Source of the DNA: Armatimonadota bacterium
Lineage (GTDB): Bacteria > Armatimonadota > JADLDR01
Assembly: GCA_020846535.1 (NCBI GenBank)
Contig: JADLDR010000016.1
Location: 1 to 35,573, forward strand
Reading direction: 5' to 3'
Length of the DNA stretch: 35,573 bases
In this document: piece after piece, positions 1 through 8,760 of the stretch
Layout: every line of letters starts with the position of its first letter
Numbering within the stretch: position 1 is the stretch's first letter
Position numbers and translations under genes: made by a program
Notes under the pieces: generated by a model
The model's input: only the letters and a program-made list of their open reading frames with translations
What the model was told of the DNA's origin: nothing
The model's database searches: none

Positions 1-1
1 C

Positions 2-24
2 AATAGCCCTCCCCAAGGGTTATT
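2..24. other. hairpin at left edge, no poly-T tail
   Basis: Nine-base-pair stem (AATAGCCCT with AGGGTTATT, one G-T pair) around a 5-base loop. No run of T follows on either strand, so it is not a convincing terminator. The rest of 25-165 holds no gene I can support. The stretch could be a leader of the following gene or the tail of an upstream one. Confidence 0.3.
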
Positions 25-165
25 GCGGGGTGTGATGACCATTCCGCCCCGGAATGTTTTCCAAAAGTGTCCATCTCACTTGAACCATGCCGAATTTTGG
101 ATGTCTTTCTTTTGGTCACATGCTTAGTTCATCCAATCCTGCCCATATGGGTTGATGCGTCTGAG

Positions 166-203
166 AAAAGGGCTTCCCGGATGGCAAGCCCTTTTCTTGT
201 TTT
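166..203 (+). terminator. Rho-independent terminator or attenuator
   Basis: A perfect 10-bp stem, AAAAGGGCTT (166-175) with AAGCCCTTTT (186-195), has a 10-base loop and is followed by a T-rich tail (CTTGTTTTTCTG). It ends only about 10 bases before the ribosome binding site of the next gene. It is therefore either the terminator of a transcript from the left or an attenuator in the leader of the gene at 223. Confidence 0.7.
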
Positions 204-222
204 TCTGTTAAGGAGAATCGCG

Positions 223-682
223 ATGCGGAAGTGGCATGTTATCGGGTTGGTTTTGCTGGCCGTTGCCGCCCGGGCAGGAGGAAACTGGCCTCCGCCTCTC
301 ATGAAAGCAAAGATCATTGTTCCTGTGAAAGCCAGACTGGTTGAAACACAACAAAAAGTGAATCCTTTTATCACCCATCTCTACCGCTATGAGGTCGATA
401 TCCCCGCATCCAAAGTCAAGGTTTCCTGCTTGCAGTCAATGCGAAAAGCGGGCTGGCATTATATCAGGGATATGGTCGATGTCGGGGTTGGCTCCTCAGC
501 CCGTGCCAGTTCGGTCGGGGATGTATTTCTGGGAACGAAAATCGTCTCACAGCCGATCACGCATCATCTGGCACTCGATGCGAGCAAAGGATCGTGCCAA
601 AAGGCGCATCTCCATATCCAAACAGAGACGGAAAAGCAAAGTCACCATTTTGCTTTACAACAACAGACCTCCGGCGATGTAA
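223..682 (+). pseudogene. small exported protein, frameshifted paralogue of next gene
   Basis: The start ATG at 223 has AGGAG eight bases upstream and opens a signal peptide (MRKWHVIGLVLLAVAARAGG). The protein matches the next gene (823-1284) along its length: both share PMKA/LMKA, a tyrosine-rich RYE segment, GW.Y..DM..(V/F)GVG, GD..LGTKIVS.PITHHL and the C-terminal KVT(I/V)LLY.N(R/Q)PPA. In the starting frame the similarity stops near base 600, and the expected C-terminus (ISISK...KVTILLYNNRPPAM) continues in the +1 frame to a TAA at 680-682. One extra A in the run of four A at 599-602 explains the break. Read as is, translation ends at 687 with an unrelated tail. The function of the family is unknown to me. 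Its form (about 150 residues, exported, a domain resembling small periplasmic stress-type domains) fits a periplasmic or lipid-facing role, but that is inference. Sequencing error remains possible. Confidence 0.75.
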
Positions 683-822
683 AGTAGATTGCTTTTGGAC
701 TCTATCCCTATATCGCGATGGGATGGAACTTTTACACCCTTCTCCTTCGTTGCTTATTACAACGAACGTCGATGAGTCTGCCGCATCCGTACAGGCCCAT
801 CGGCATCTATAAGGAGATTTCC

Positions 823-1284
823 ATGAAACGGTTGCTCTATCTCGTTCCGGCGATTCTGGCGGCTGCCGCATGGGCCGGGCCGTCTCTTCCCAAACCGATG
901 AAAGCGGCCCGCGTGCCCGCATACCCGCAGGCGAAATTGGCCGAAACCGAGGCCAAGCCGAACCCCTGGATTGCCAACGTACTCCGCTACGAGTGCGGCG
1001 CCACGTCCGATAAAGTGAAAGCTTTCTATATAAAAAATATGGCTCGGAGCGGATGGAAGTACCAGAAAGATATGGCTCAGTTCGGGGTCGGAAAGACGCC
1101 CAGGGCCAACGAAATCGGAGACCTGATGCTCGGCACCAAAATAGTGTCTAACCCTATCACCCATCATCTATCTTTCAATGAGGGGAAGGGTTCCACAAAG
1201 AACGCCATCGTTTCCATCAGCAAAAAAGGCGCTAAATGCAAGGTGACCGTCTTGCTTTATGAAAATCAACCGCCCGCGCATTGA
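823..1284 (+). CDS. small exported protein of unknown function
   Basis: Protein of 153 residues, intact member of a tandem pair with the frameshifted gene at 223-682. AAGGAG lies eight bases before ATG 823; the longer reading from 718 has no signal peptide and no such site. Residues 1-18 form a signal peptide (MKRLLYLVPAILAAAAWA) ending at an A-x-A site, so the mature protein is exported. The mature part has a segment with the pattern YEC...DKV..FY...M...GW.Y, followed by GTKIVSNPITHHL and a beta-rich C-terminus. I do not recognise a named family. The tandem duplication points to local gene amplification. It ends directly before an intergenic inverted repeat. Confidence 0.75.
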   Translation: MKRLLYLVPAILAAAAWAGPSLPKPMKAARVPAYPQAKLAETEAKPNPWIANVLRYECGATSDKVKAFYIKNMARSGWKYQKDMAQFGVGKTPRANEIGDLMLGTKIVSNPITHHLSFNEGKGSTKNAIVSISKKGAKCKVTVLLYENQPPAH

Positions 1285-1321
1285 CCCACAACATCAGTTG
1301 CCATCTGTTTTTCTTATCTGT

Positions 1322-1490
1322 CGTTGCAAGGAGCGCAGCGACGCGGCAATCTCCAACGTCACAAATGCCGAGAGATCTTCGTTCCTTTGGAACACTGGAG
1401 ATTGCTTCGTCGCTGCGCTCCTCGCAGACTGCATCGACTCCATCCGGAGATGGCCGCTTCGCTAACGCTCCTCGCAGATTGCATGGCTCC
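1322..1490. repeat. intergenic inverted repeat, family A copy 1
   Basis: The left arm (about 1326-1355, core GGAGCGCAGCGACGCGGCAA then TCTCCA) is mirrored by a right arm (about 1395-1430, TGGAGATTGC...GCTGCGCTCCTCGCAGACTG). A second, degraded right arm lies at about 1449-1486 (CGCTCCTCGCAGATTGCATGG). The same arms recur at 5983, 16777, 16941, 19494 and 22078, always between genes. The six-frame translations of these arms look like proteins but have no gene signals. This copy fills nearly all of the 288 bases between the neighbouring genes. Confidence 0.8.
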
Positions 1491-1572
1491 CTGTTCTATT
1501 CTCTGCCTTCTCCCGCCCCGTTGACTTGTCCTGAGATTCATGCTATGATAAGGCATAGCTTGCAGAGCAGGG

Positions 1573-2766
1573 GTGAATGGGATGCGTTTGGTGCAGCGGA
1601 ATCAGGAGATTTCCGAAGAAGAGCCGCGTTACGACCCGAGAATGATGCAGAAAGTGCTGGCTCTGGCCGGCCGGCTCCAGAGAGAACACGAGGAAACGAT
1701 GTCGGCTGCCGAGATAGAATCCATCGGTGCGGAGGTCGGAGTTGATCCGGCCTTTATCCGGCGGGCCCTTTCGCGCATCTCGGCTGCACAGCCATCCAGG
1801 ACTGCCGTCGAGGAGCAGAAAGCGGAGTTTCGGTCAACGGTCGCAGTGCTGGCAGCCCCTCTGTTGTGGGGCGTGCTGGCCTACTTTTGCCGCGCGAACC
1901 CCGGCCTGAAAGCATTTTTCACCCTGATCGCTCCGGCTCCGCTCGCCGGGCTGCTGGGATTCTTCTCCGGCAAGGCCCGCGTAGGCGTCCTGGCCGCCGT
2001 GGAGATGATCCTGTCTCTGATTCCGACGGTCGCCCATCCCGAAATCGGGTTGGCGTTCCTTTACAGCATTCTCGGAACCCCGATAGCCGCAATCCTGGCA
2101 AACTGGACCGCCTCGATGCGCGAGCGGTCTTTTCCCTTTACCGCTCCCCCTGAAAATGTCTCCCGCCCGGCCCTGATCAACCTGCTCTTCGCCCTCCAGG
2201 GCCAGCTCGAAAGCCAGAAGCAGCACCGGGCCTTTCTGAGCGTGGATGTGGTCGGCTCCTCCGAGATGAAACAGACCGGCCCCGCGCTGGCGGTGGAGCA
2301 CTCCTTCGGACAATACCGCCAGTGGGTCGAGAAAGCGATCCACGCCTATGACGGCGAGGTACACAGCGCGGCGGGCGACGGCGTGATGGGGATGTTTTCC
2401 ACCGATGCGGCAGCGGTCCGGGCCGCCCGCCAGTTGCATCAGGAACTGGCCCATTTCAACGAGACCCGCAACCGTCTCCCCTTCCCTTTTCACATCCGCT
2501 GCGGGATCAGCGCAGGGGAAGTCGCCATCGATGAAGGCGCTCCCCTGGGAGAGATCCAAAGCCCTGTCATCGACCGGGCCGCCGTCCTTCAAAAAAAGGC
2601 GGAACCGGGCGATATCCTGGTCAGCGGTGAGGTGGCGGGGGCGGCCCTGACGGAACTGGGCCGGATTAAGCCTCTGCCCCACCCGGTGCAGGGCGAACCC
2701 GCTTTCTCCTGGCAGGCCGCCCGCCGCGCCCTCCCGAAACACCCCAGCGAAAATGACACCGGTTAA
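1573..2766 (+). CDS. membrane protein with degenerate class III cyclase domain
   Basis: Protein of 397 residues from GTG 1573 (394 from ATG 1582, which sits at a better distance from AGGGGTGA). The N-terminal 70 residues are helical and soluble (RMMQKVLALAGRLQRE..., then a VDPAFIRRAL motif). Residues about 80-175 hold four hydrophobic helices. Residues about 215-385 are a class III nucleotidyl cyclase homology domain: FLSVDVVGSSEM carries the first metal aspartate, SAAGDGVMGMF the second, and GISAGEV and AEPGDILVS are typical. The purine-contacting lysine position reads Ser (EVHSAAGD), and the usual VNxAAR segment reads VIDRAAVL, so the transition-state Asn and Arg appear to be lost. The domain may bind a ligand without making cAMP or cGMP. 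The product is probably an inner-membrane signalling protein with a cytoplasmic C-terminus. Its end overlaps the start of the EEP gene by 14 bases, suggesting cotranscription. Confidence 0.75.
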   Translation: MNGMRLVQRNQEISEEEPRYDPRMMQKVLALAGRLQREHEETMSAAEIESIGAEVGVDPAFIRRALSRISAAQPSRTAVEEQKAEFRSTVAVLAAPLLWGVLAYFCRANPGLKAFFTLIAPAPLAGLLGFFSGKARVGVLAAVEMILSLIPTVAHPEIGLAFLYSILGTPIAAILANWTASMRERSFPFTAPPENVSRPALINLLFALQGQLESQKQHRAFLSVDVVGSSEMKQTGPALAVEHSFGQYRQWVEKAIHAYDGEVHSAAGDGVMGMFSTDAAAVRAARQLHQELAHFNETRNRLPFPFHIRCGISAGEVAIDEGAPLGEIQSPVIDRAAVLQKKAEPGDILVSGEVAGAALTELGRIKPLPHPVQGEPAFSWQAARRALPKHPSENDTG

Positions 2767-3771
2767 GAGCAAAGGCCACCTCCACCGGGCACTCTCTTTA
2801 CTTTCCTTCGCCTATCTGGCCTTTCTTATAGGCTTCGGCCTGAGACGAGATGCTTTAGGCGGAACGCACTGGCTTTGCGTCCTTTTGCTCTACACGCCGC
2901 CCTTTTCCTATCTTCTACCGGCTACTGTCTTGCTGTTTTCCTCCCTCCTCCGGTGCAGCCTTCCCTCGTTAGCGATGAACTCTTTCTCTCTATATAATAG
3001 GCTTTCTGTGGATCATGCAGCCCCGCCTGACGCCGGAAAGACCTCCTTCCGTCCCCTCTCTGAAGGTGTTGACGTGGAACATACACGGCGGAACGCCCGG
3101 AGCAAGGCAGGCGGCCGCCCTCCTGCAAAAGCCCGGAGCGGATATCGTTCTGCTCCAGGAGGCTTGGAATCCGGAATCGGGTCGTTATCCTTATCCCCTG
3201 CGCTCCATCCAGGCCGCCTTTCCCGGCTGGTATTTTGCCCGCACGGCAGGTAACGCCCTTCTGAGCCGATTCCCCATAGTGGATTCCGAATCCCGCCCTC
3301 TGGGCCGCTACCGGAAGCGCCTGATGGCCCATATCCGGATCGGCGAGAGCGCAGTGGGGGTCATCAATGTTCATCTCAATACGGCGGGCACGGGAAGAAA
3401 GCCTGGCCCGAAGCGGGAGGAAATTCAGGGAGTATCTCAAGGGATCTGCGGCTGTTCGCAAAGAGCAGGCCGATGCGCTGATGAAGTTACTCGATAGCGA
3501 AAAAGGACCGGTGATCGTGGCAGGGGATTTCAATTCGCCGCCGCATACCTATCCCTGCCGGCTCCTTGCGGGCCGCCTGAAAAACACCTTCGATGAGGGA
3601 GGATGCGGATTTGGCTATACCTTCTCAGCAAGCCATCCCGCATGGAGGATCGATCACATCTTCGTCAGCCCGGAGTTCAGGACGCTGAGGTGCGAGACGC
3701 TCCGGACGCAGGCATCGGGCCATCTGCCGGCGCTGGCAGAGATTTCCTACCCTTCCGGCAGCTCGATGTAA
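2753..3771 (+). pseudogene. membrane-anchored EEP-family hydrolase, two frameshifts
   Basis: Three consecutive frames together give one endonuclease/exonuclease/phosphatase-family protein. Frame 1 (ATG 2753) encodes an N-terminal membrane region (LSLLSFAYLAFLIGFG, then WLCVLLLYTPPFSYLLPATVL). Near 2975-2990 the coding sense moves to another frame, giving a third hydrophobic helix (LSLYIIGFLWIM) and the catalytic N-half (VLTWNIHGG, DIVLLQEAW, GNALLSRFPIV, INVHLN). Near 3380-3400 it moves again, giving AGDFNSPP, FGYTFSASHPAWRIDHIFVS and the final SGHLPALAEI. The EEP hallmarks (N of WNIHG, E of LQE, D/N of GDFN, D of RIDHIF, H of SGHLP) are all present but split over frames. The membrane-anchored layout resembles VanJ-like EEP proteins. 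The gene overlaps the upstream cyclase-like gene by 14 bases and, tail to tail, the BNR gene by 25 bases. It is either a recent pseudogene or contains two sequencing errors. Confidence 0.75.
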
Positions 3772-4961
3772 TCCAGCCCGTAGCGCGAACCGCCGCCGGC
3801 CGGCAGGGGAACGCTCTGGACAGCCAGCAGCCTGCCGCCGCCTGCGCTGCCGGAATTGGGCTTGAGGATATAGAGAAAGTAGCCTATACCGCTCCACGCG
3901 GGGCCGTCGGCCCGCCAGCTTTGCCCATGGTCGGCGCTGATGTAACGGAGTGTGTCGGAGGCGGTGCTTTCATAGACATACAGCCTGCCGTCCGGGGCCG
4001 AATACAGCTGGCCCGTGCCGCTGGAGCCGGTAATGCGGCGGCTTTCCCATCGGCCTCCGGACCGTAGCGCGGCGCAGTACAGCCCCTTTCGCCGGTCGCC
4101 ATCCTCCCGCTTTTCTCCATAGGCATAGACGCCGGACATATAGAGAACATAGAGGCTGCCGTCCCCGTCAAGAAGGGCGTCCAGCCCGTAAGTCATCTCC
4201 CCCACCGGGCCTTCAGCCACAATATCGCGCCTGATCACCCGCTTTGTTCCGGTATCGAAGAGGGCGTATTCCACCTTGTTATAGGTGTTGTGGACGCTCC
4301 CATCGGGGCAGTTGCTGTAAATGACGTGAATTTTGTTCCCTTCAGGCATGACCACCGGGTAGAGCGGGCACTGCCAAGGGGCGACTCGCCTCTGGCTGGG
4401 AGCCAGCAGATAAGGGCGGCTCCAGGGACTTCCGGGCGAACGCTTGTAGGCCAGCCACATCCGGTAATCCTGATCCAGGCCGGTCAGAGCGATCATCTTC
4501 TTGCCCCTGCCGGTCCCCAGATAGCCGTAGCCGAACCGCTCCGGCTCGGTCAGGGTTGTCTCCCTGAATTCGCTCACATCCCCTGCCCGGACGCTGCGCC
4601 AGTGGTATCCCCGCTTGCCCCGGTCGGTGCAGAAGAGATTGATATGCCCCTCACTGTCCAGAAGGATAGTGGCAGGCTGGTAAATCGGCGTAATGGCCGC
4701 TCCGGGATGCCATCCTTCGGCATCGCGCCAGTAAAGCCGGGCCGCATCATGATCCGGCCCGCCCCCGGCCAGAGAGACGGCAAAGAGCCTCTTCCCGTCA
4801 TAGAGGAGCTTGGGCGAATTGTACCCCCATGTGGAGGCCGTCCAGGTAGTGCCTTCGCGAGTGATACTTTCCATGCGGGGATCCTTATGCGCGGCATCGG
4901 GCAGCCCTAAAAGCAGTACCGCAGCGGACAGGGCAAGGAGGGGAAGATGAAGTGATGGCAT
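3747..4961 (-). CDS. exported BNR/sialidase-like beta-propeller protein
   Basis: Protein of 404 residues. The N-terminus (MPSLHLPLLALSAAVLLLGL) is a signal peptide, so the product is exported. The body is rich in short beta-strand repeats typical of sialidase-like propellers, with WGYNSPKLLYDGKRLF, INLFCTDRG, KIHVIYSN and one clear Asp-box-like segment near the C-terminus (SADHGQSWRADG). Canonical sialidase arginine-triad motifs are not evident, so enzyme activity is uncertain and the protein may bind or monitor a carbohydrate. No strong ribosome binding site precedes ATG 4961. It runs convergently into the EEP pseudogene, overlapping it by 25 bases. A second, Tat-exported BNR protein lies at 15628-16698. 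Confidence 0.7.
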   Translation of the reverse strand: MPSLHLPLLALSAAVLLLGLPDAAHKDPRMESITREGTTWTASTWGYNSPKLLYDGKRLFAVSLAGGGPDHDAARLYWRDAEGWHPGAAITPIYQPATILLDSEGHINLFCTDRGKRGYHWRSVRAGDVSEFRETTLTEPERFGYGYLGTGRGKKMIALTGLDQDYRMWLAYKRSPGSPWSRPYLLAPSQRRVAPWQCPLYPVVMPEGNKIHVIYSNCPDGSVHNTYNKVEYALFDTGTKRVIRRDIVAEGPVGEMTYGLDALLDGDGSLYVLYMSGVYAYGEKREDGDRRKGLYCAALRSGGRWESRRITGSSGTGQLYSAPDGRLYVYESTASDTLRYISADHGQSWRADGPAWSGIGYFLYILKPNSGSAGGGRLLAVQSVPLPAGGGSRYGLDYIELPEG

Positions 4962-5110
4962 AGGATTATTGGTGGAGAGGGTTGCGCTCTTTGAGAGATT
5001 TATAGGGTAATGGGGAGAGGGTTACCTCTCTTCACTTGGGGCTTCAGCGGAGAGAGGCAACCGAGTTTCCGTATTCCATCGATTAAACACCGAGGAATTA
5101 GGCCACACGC

Positions 5111-5881
5111 TCAATGGGTGTGCGGGCGGTCTTGCGCGGCCTCCGGGTCGCCGACGATATCGCCTTTTTCGATGGAGCGGCTGAAGGCGCGGCCCAGGGC
5201 GGAGGCGGCTTCATCGGCGGTGACGGGCTTGTTGCCGTCCATCAGGAGCTTGGAATTGGCGGGAACGTAGCCCCAGGATACGAGCCAGACCAGAGATTCA
5301 TAGGCAGGATCGCTTTTAGGCAGCGGTTTTCCGCCGGTCAGGGTCGGGCGAATGGTGGCAGGCCTGGTGTATACCTTGTCCCCCGGCTTGACGCCCAGCC
5401 GGGCGTTCCCCGCCGAGCAGATGGTCCTTCGTTCCTGAACATCGGTTGCCAGGATTGTCCCGGCGTCTTTGCCGCCGCGCCGGATCGTCAGAGCCATCTC
5501 CGGTTTCATGCCGTCCCGCCATCCTTTGTCCACCACAACATCGCTGACCCCTTCCAGGGAAATGACCGTTGCGGTGAGAGGCTGAAACTTGAGAGAAAGC
5601 GGGGCAGACTGGGCGGCAGCCTTACCTTTCAGTTCCCGGATATCGAGATATTTCAGGAATTTCGCCAGGGTGACTGCCAGCTCGAAGCGGGTTACCGGCT
5701 TGTTACCCATGAATTTCCCGCCCGGTTCCGCTTTCACGATTTTCTTCTGGGCCAGTTCCTGAACCGCGGCATAGGCCCAGTGAGTTTTTGGCACATCGCT
5801 GAACCGGTTCTGCTGGGCAAAGACAGGCCCGGGCACCAGGACGGCGCAGCCCACCGCAAGCCCGATCATCATTCGCACCAT
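5111..5881 (-). CDS. exported SLH-domain protein
   Basis: Protein of 256 residues, with GGAGG seven bases before ATG. Residues 1-22 are a signal peptide (ending VFAQQ). Residues about 25-80 form an S-layer homology domain (FSDVPKTHWAYAAVQELAQK... then GNKPVTRFELAVTLAKFL). Residues about 100-170 are a beta-rich domain (VISLEGVSDVVVDKGWRDGM and ...GVKPGDKVYTR) that looks like the small SH3/FlgT-like domains which sense or bind in the periplasm. A second, weaker SLH-like segment (about 195-240, VTADEAASALGRAF) closes the protein. SLH domains bind secondary cell-wall polymer or peptidoglycan, so an envelope-anchored structural role is likely. It stands alone, with a family A repeat in the spacer behind it. 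Confidence 0.75.
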   Translation of the reverse strand: MVRMMIGLAVGCAVLVPGPVFAQQNRFSDVPKTHWAYAAVQELAQKKIVKAEPGGKFMGNKPVTRFELAVTLAKFLKYLDIRELKGKAAAQSAPLSLKFQPLTATVISLEGVSDVVVDKGWRDGMKPEMALTIRRGGKDAGTILATDVQERRTICSAGNARLGVKPGDKVYTRPATIRPTLTGGKPLPKSDPAYESLVWLVSWGYVPANSKLLMDGNKPVTADEAASALGRAFSRSIEKGDIVGDPEAAQDRPHTH

Positions 5882-5982
5882 GGAATCCTCCTTTGAAGGG
5901 TGGAGACTTTCCTGTATTTGCTTTTAATTCTCCTCCGGGCAGGGATTTCCTGCTTGAACGGCGTTGTTATTGAAAGGAAAGC

Positions 5983-6045
5983 GTCGCTGGCCTTTGTGGC
6001 GCTGAAGATTGCCGCGTCGCTGCGCTCCTCGCAGGCTGTAGCGAC
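5983..6045. repeat. intergenic repeat, family A copy 2 (single arm)
   Basis: Only the right-arm half is present (GAAGATTGCCGCGTCGCTGC, then GCTCCTCGCAGGCTG), close to the arms at 1395-1430 and 16868-16911. It lies between the SLH gene's ribosome binding site and the mreB terminator. Confidence 0.65.
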
Positions 6046-6054
6046 TGATTTTTA

Positions 6055-6099
6055 CCAAAAACAAAACGGCGAAGCGCCGAATATTTCCGGCGCTTCGCC
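6055..6099 (-). terminator. terminator of murA-mreB operon
   Basis: A perfect 12-bp stem (6068-6079 with 6088-6099) encloses an 8-base loop. Reading the minus strand, it is followed by GTTTTGTTTTTGG. It lies about 30 bases after the mreB stop codon. Confidence 0.85.
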
Positions 6100-6130
6100 T
6101 CAATCTTTGCGACGGGATACAGGCTTCCCT

Positions 6131-7162
6131 CTAGCCGTATTCGGTGGGCATGCCCATCATGCTTTCCTGGAGAACGCGGATGCCCAGGTCGAGGGCGCGG
6201 CCTGTGCCGATGGCGACACAGGAGAGAGGGTCTTCGGCGATAGAGACAGGGATGCCTGTTTCCTCGACGAGAAGCTGGTCGATGCCCCGCAGGAAAGCCC
6301 CGCCCCCGGTGATTGTAATGCCCCGCTCGATGATATCGGCGGCCAGCTCGGGAGGGGTCTGCTCCAGGACGGACTTGACCTTATCGACGATCTGGGTGAC
6401 CGGATCGGAGAGGGCCTCGCGGATTTCAGGGGAGGTGATCTCGATAGTTTTGGGCAGCCCGGCCACCAGGTCCCGCCCGCGAACCTCCATGGTGAGTTCC
6501 GGGTCTATCGGGTAGGCCGAGCCGATTTTGATCTTGATTTCCTCGGCGGTCCGGTCGCCGATCATGAGGCTGTAGGTGTTGCGGACGTGCCGGACAATGA
6601 CCTCATCGATTTTATTGCCCCCGATCCTCAAGGACCGGCTGATGACGATACCGCTCAGGGAGATGACCGCGATATCGGTCGTCCCGCCCCCGATGTCGAC
6701 CACCATATTCCCGCTGGGGCTGCTGATCGGCAGACCTGCGCCGATAGCGGCGGCCATCGGCTCCTGGATGGGATAGACTTCCCCTGCCCCGGCTTCCTTG
6801 GCGGCCTGGAGTACGGCCCGCTGCTCCACATCCGTCACGCCGGAGGGCAGAGAGACCAGAACCCGCGGCTTGAATTTGAAAACCTTTCGACCGGCGATTT
6901 TTTGAATGAGGTAGCGGAGCATTTCCTTGGTGGTGGTGTAATCGGCGATCACGCCGTCGCTCAAGGGGCGAACGGCCTCGATATTGCCGGGAGTGCGTCC
7001 CAGCATGAGGCGAGCTTCCTCCCCCACTGCCAGAATTTTACCCGTGACAATGGATTTCGCCACCACAGAAGGCTCGCGCAGTACGATCCCCTTTCCCTTC
7101 ATGTAGACAACGATATTCGCTGTCCCCAGATCGATCCCGATATCCGGTACTAAACCGAACAC
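6131..7162 (-). CDS. mreB: rod shape-determining protein MreB
   Basis: Actin-like ATPase of 343 residues that polymerises under the membrane and directs elongation of the cell wall in rod-shaped cells. The start is GTG at 7162, giving [16 protein letters not shown] as in other MreB proteins, with GGAGAGGAG just upstream; the longer reading to 7219 adds residues foreign to the family. Phosphate-1 ([14 protein letters not shown]), phosphate-2 ([15 protein letters not shown]), the connect regions and the adenosine motif ([12 protein letters not shown]) are all present. The start lies inside the end of murA with a 13-base overlap, so the two are probably translationally coupled. Usual mreB partners (mreC, mreD, rodA) are not next to it. 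A strong terminator follows. Confidence 0.97.
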   Translation of the reverse strand: MFGLVPDIGIDLGTANIVVYMKGKGIVLREPSVVAKSIVTGKILAVGEEARLMLGRTPGNIEAVRPLSDGVIADYTTTKEMLRYLIQKIAGRKVFKFKPRVLVSLPSGVTDVEQRAVLQAAKEAGAGEVYPIQEPMAAAIGAGLPISSPSGNMVVDIGGGTTDIAVISLSGIVISRSLRIGGNKIDEVIVRHVRNTYSLMIGDRTAEEIKIKIGSAYPIDPELTMEVRGRDLVAGLPKTIEITSPEIREALSDPVTQIVDKVKSVLEQTPPELAADIIERGITITGGGAFLRGIDQLLVEETGIPVSIAEDPLSCVAIGTGRALDLGIRVLQESMMGMPTEYG

Positions 7163-8436
7163 AACTCCTCTCCTTCGACCCACTCCTGGAATCGCTGCGT
7201 CTGAGCGCCCAGGGCGCACAGCTTTTCTTCCAGGCGCTCATAACCGCGGTCGACGTGATGGAAGCTGGCGATTTCCGTCTCGCCCTCGGCCATCAGTCCC
7301 GCGATCACCAGGGCCGCCCCGGCTCTCAAGTCCGAGGCCACCACCGGCGCGCCCGTCAGTCTGGGCACTCCCTTGATAATCGCGCTCCGGCCCTCTATCT
7401 TGATATCGGCTCCCATACGGGCCAGCTCCTGGGCGTACTTGAAGCGGCTCTCATAGAGCGTTTCATTGATGATAGAGGTGCCGTCCGCCACGCTCAGCAG
7501 CGCAGTCATCGGCTGCTGCATGTCTGTCGGAAAGCCCGGGTGCGGCATGGTCTTGATGTCGGTCGCATGGGGGCGATCCGGCCCCTCGACCCGGATGCCG
7601 TTCCACTCCAGGCTGATAGAAGTTCCCGCTTCCTCTAGTTTCGACAGGACAGGCTGCATATCCTCCCAGAACGCGTTCCGGAGAAAAATATCGCCGCCGG
7701 TCGCCATGGCGGCGATGGCGAAGGTCCCGGCCTCCATCCGGTCGGGGATGATCGTGTATTCATTGCCGTAGAGTTCGTCCACGCCTTCGATCTGGAGATG
7801 CTTGGTGCCCATCCCCTGGATCCGCGCTCCCAGAGCATTGAGGAAGCGGGCAAGGTCGACGATCTCAGGCTCCTGGGCGGCGTTTTCGATGGTGGTAATG
7901 CCGCGGGCCAGGGAAGCGGTGATCATGAGGTGCGCGGTCGCGCCGACAGAGGGAAAATCGAAGTAGATATCGGAGCCTCGAAGCTGGGAAGCGGTCGCCT
8001 CGACGAAGCCGTGTTCCAGGCTGACCTGAGCGCCGAGCTGCTGGATGCCTTTGATGTGGAAATCCACCGGGCGAGCGCCGATATCGCAGCCTCCGGGAAG
8101 GGCGACCCGGGCGTAGCCCGTCCGGGCCAGGGTAGAACCGAGAACCCAGAAAGAGGCCCGCATCTTCTTGACCAGCTCATAGGGGGCTTCGCGGTTGTTC
8201 AAATAGGTCGCATCGATGGTCACGACATCGCAGCCGTTGATCTCGACGGTCGCTCCCAGATAGCGGAGCATCTCCACCATGGTATAGACATCCCCCACAC
8301 GCGGCACGTTCCGAAGAACGATCTTGCCACGCGCCAGCAGCGCCCCGGCCATGATCGCCAGAGTCGAATTTTTGCTCCCGCTGATCGGAACCGTCCCTTC
8401 CAGGCGGCATCCCCCGGTAACGATAATTTTGTCCAC
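7150..8436 (-). CDS. murA: UDP-N-acetylglucosamine 1-carboxyvinyltransferase
   Basis: Protein of 428 residues, normal length for MurA. It transfers enolpyruvate from PEP to UDP-GlcNAc, the first committed step of peptidoglycan synthesis, in the cytoplasm. It begins [20 protein letters not shown] with the substrate-binding SKN (Lys22-Asn23). The catalytic cysteine is in [13 protein letters not shown] (Cys117), the residue attacked by fosfomycin; the presence of Cys rather than Asp predicts a fosfomycin-sensitive enzyme. Further family motifs are [25 protein letters not shown] and the C-terminal [12 protein letters not shown] followed by HHVDRGYE. It leads a two-gene operon with mreB, so precursor supply and elongation are transcribed together. 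Confidence 0.97.
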   Translation of the reverse strand: MDKIIVTGGCRLEGTVPISGSKNSTLAIMAGALLARGKIVLRNVPRVGDVYTMVEMLRYLGATVEINGCDVVTIDATYLNNREAPYELVKKMRASFWVLGSTLARTGYARVALPGGCDIGARPVDFHIKGIQQLGAQVSLEHGFVEATASQLRGSDIYFDFPSVGATAHLMITASLARGITTIENAAQEPEIVDLARFLNALGARIQGMGTKHLQIEGVDELYGNEYTIIPDRMEAGTFAIAAMATGGDIFLRNAFWEDMQPVLSKLEEAGTSISLEWNGIRVEGPDRPHATDIKTMPHPGFPTDMQQPMTALLSVADGTSIINETLYESRFKYAQELARMGADIKIEGRSAIIKGVPRLTGAPVVASDLRAGAALVIAGLMAEGETEIASFHHVDRGYERLEEKLCALGAQTQRFQEWVEGEELCSV

Positions 8437-8716
8437 TTCTTACGGCCTCCCAACCCGGCCCCTTTTGAGGCTCACTTCGATTTACCGGGGCGCCCACCGC
8501 CTGCGCTTCGCGATAGACCTTCCCCGGTTCGCTAGGTTTAGACAAGCCTTCGGGTCTACGGGTTCAGCCTTTTGCAGACAAAATGTGAAATTCCAACGCC
8601 TTCGGAGGGAGATGTCGGACAGAGATGAGAGCGCAGAAAGCATACGAAATCAATCCCTGCAAGACGGGCAAGATATCCGGGCACCGCCTCCGAGCGCTTT
8701 CGAAAAACCGACTGCC
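8437..8716. other. divergent intergenic region, nothing recognised
   Basis: About 280 bases between murA (minus) and the flavoenzyme (plus). I see no gene with a plausible start, no repeat-family copy and no clear hairpin. The only clear signal is the consensus promoter immediately after it at 8717. The murA promoter must lie here but no good match stood out. Confidence 0.4.
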
Positions 8717-8745
8717 TTGACAACCGCCTGTCTGTCTTCTATACT
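8717..8745 (+). promoter_or_regulatory. sigma-70 promoter of flavoenzyme gene
   Basis: TTGACA (8717-8722), 17-bp spacer, TATACT (8740-8745). The expected start of transcription (about 8752) falls on the AGGAGG ribosome binding site (8751-8756), leaving an unusually short leader before ATG 8761. Confidence 0.75.
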
Positions 8746-8760
8746 TGAAGAGGAGGATAT

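Noticed and set aside
1259..1745. Several plus-strand readings over the repeat (ERSDAAI-type sequences)
   Set aside because: They are translations of family A repeat arms and have no ribosome site or family match.
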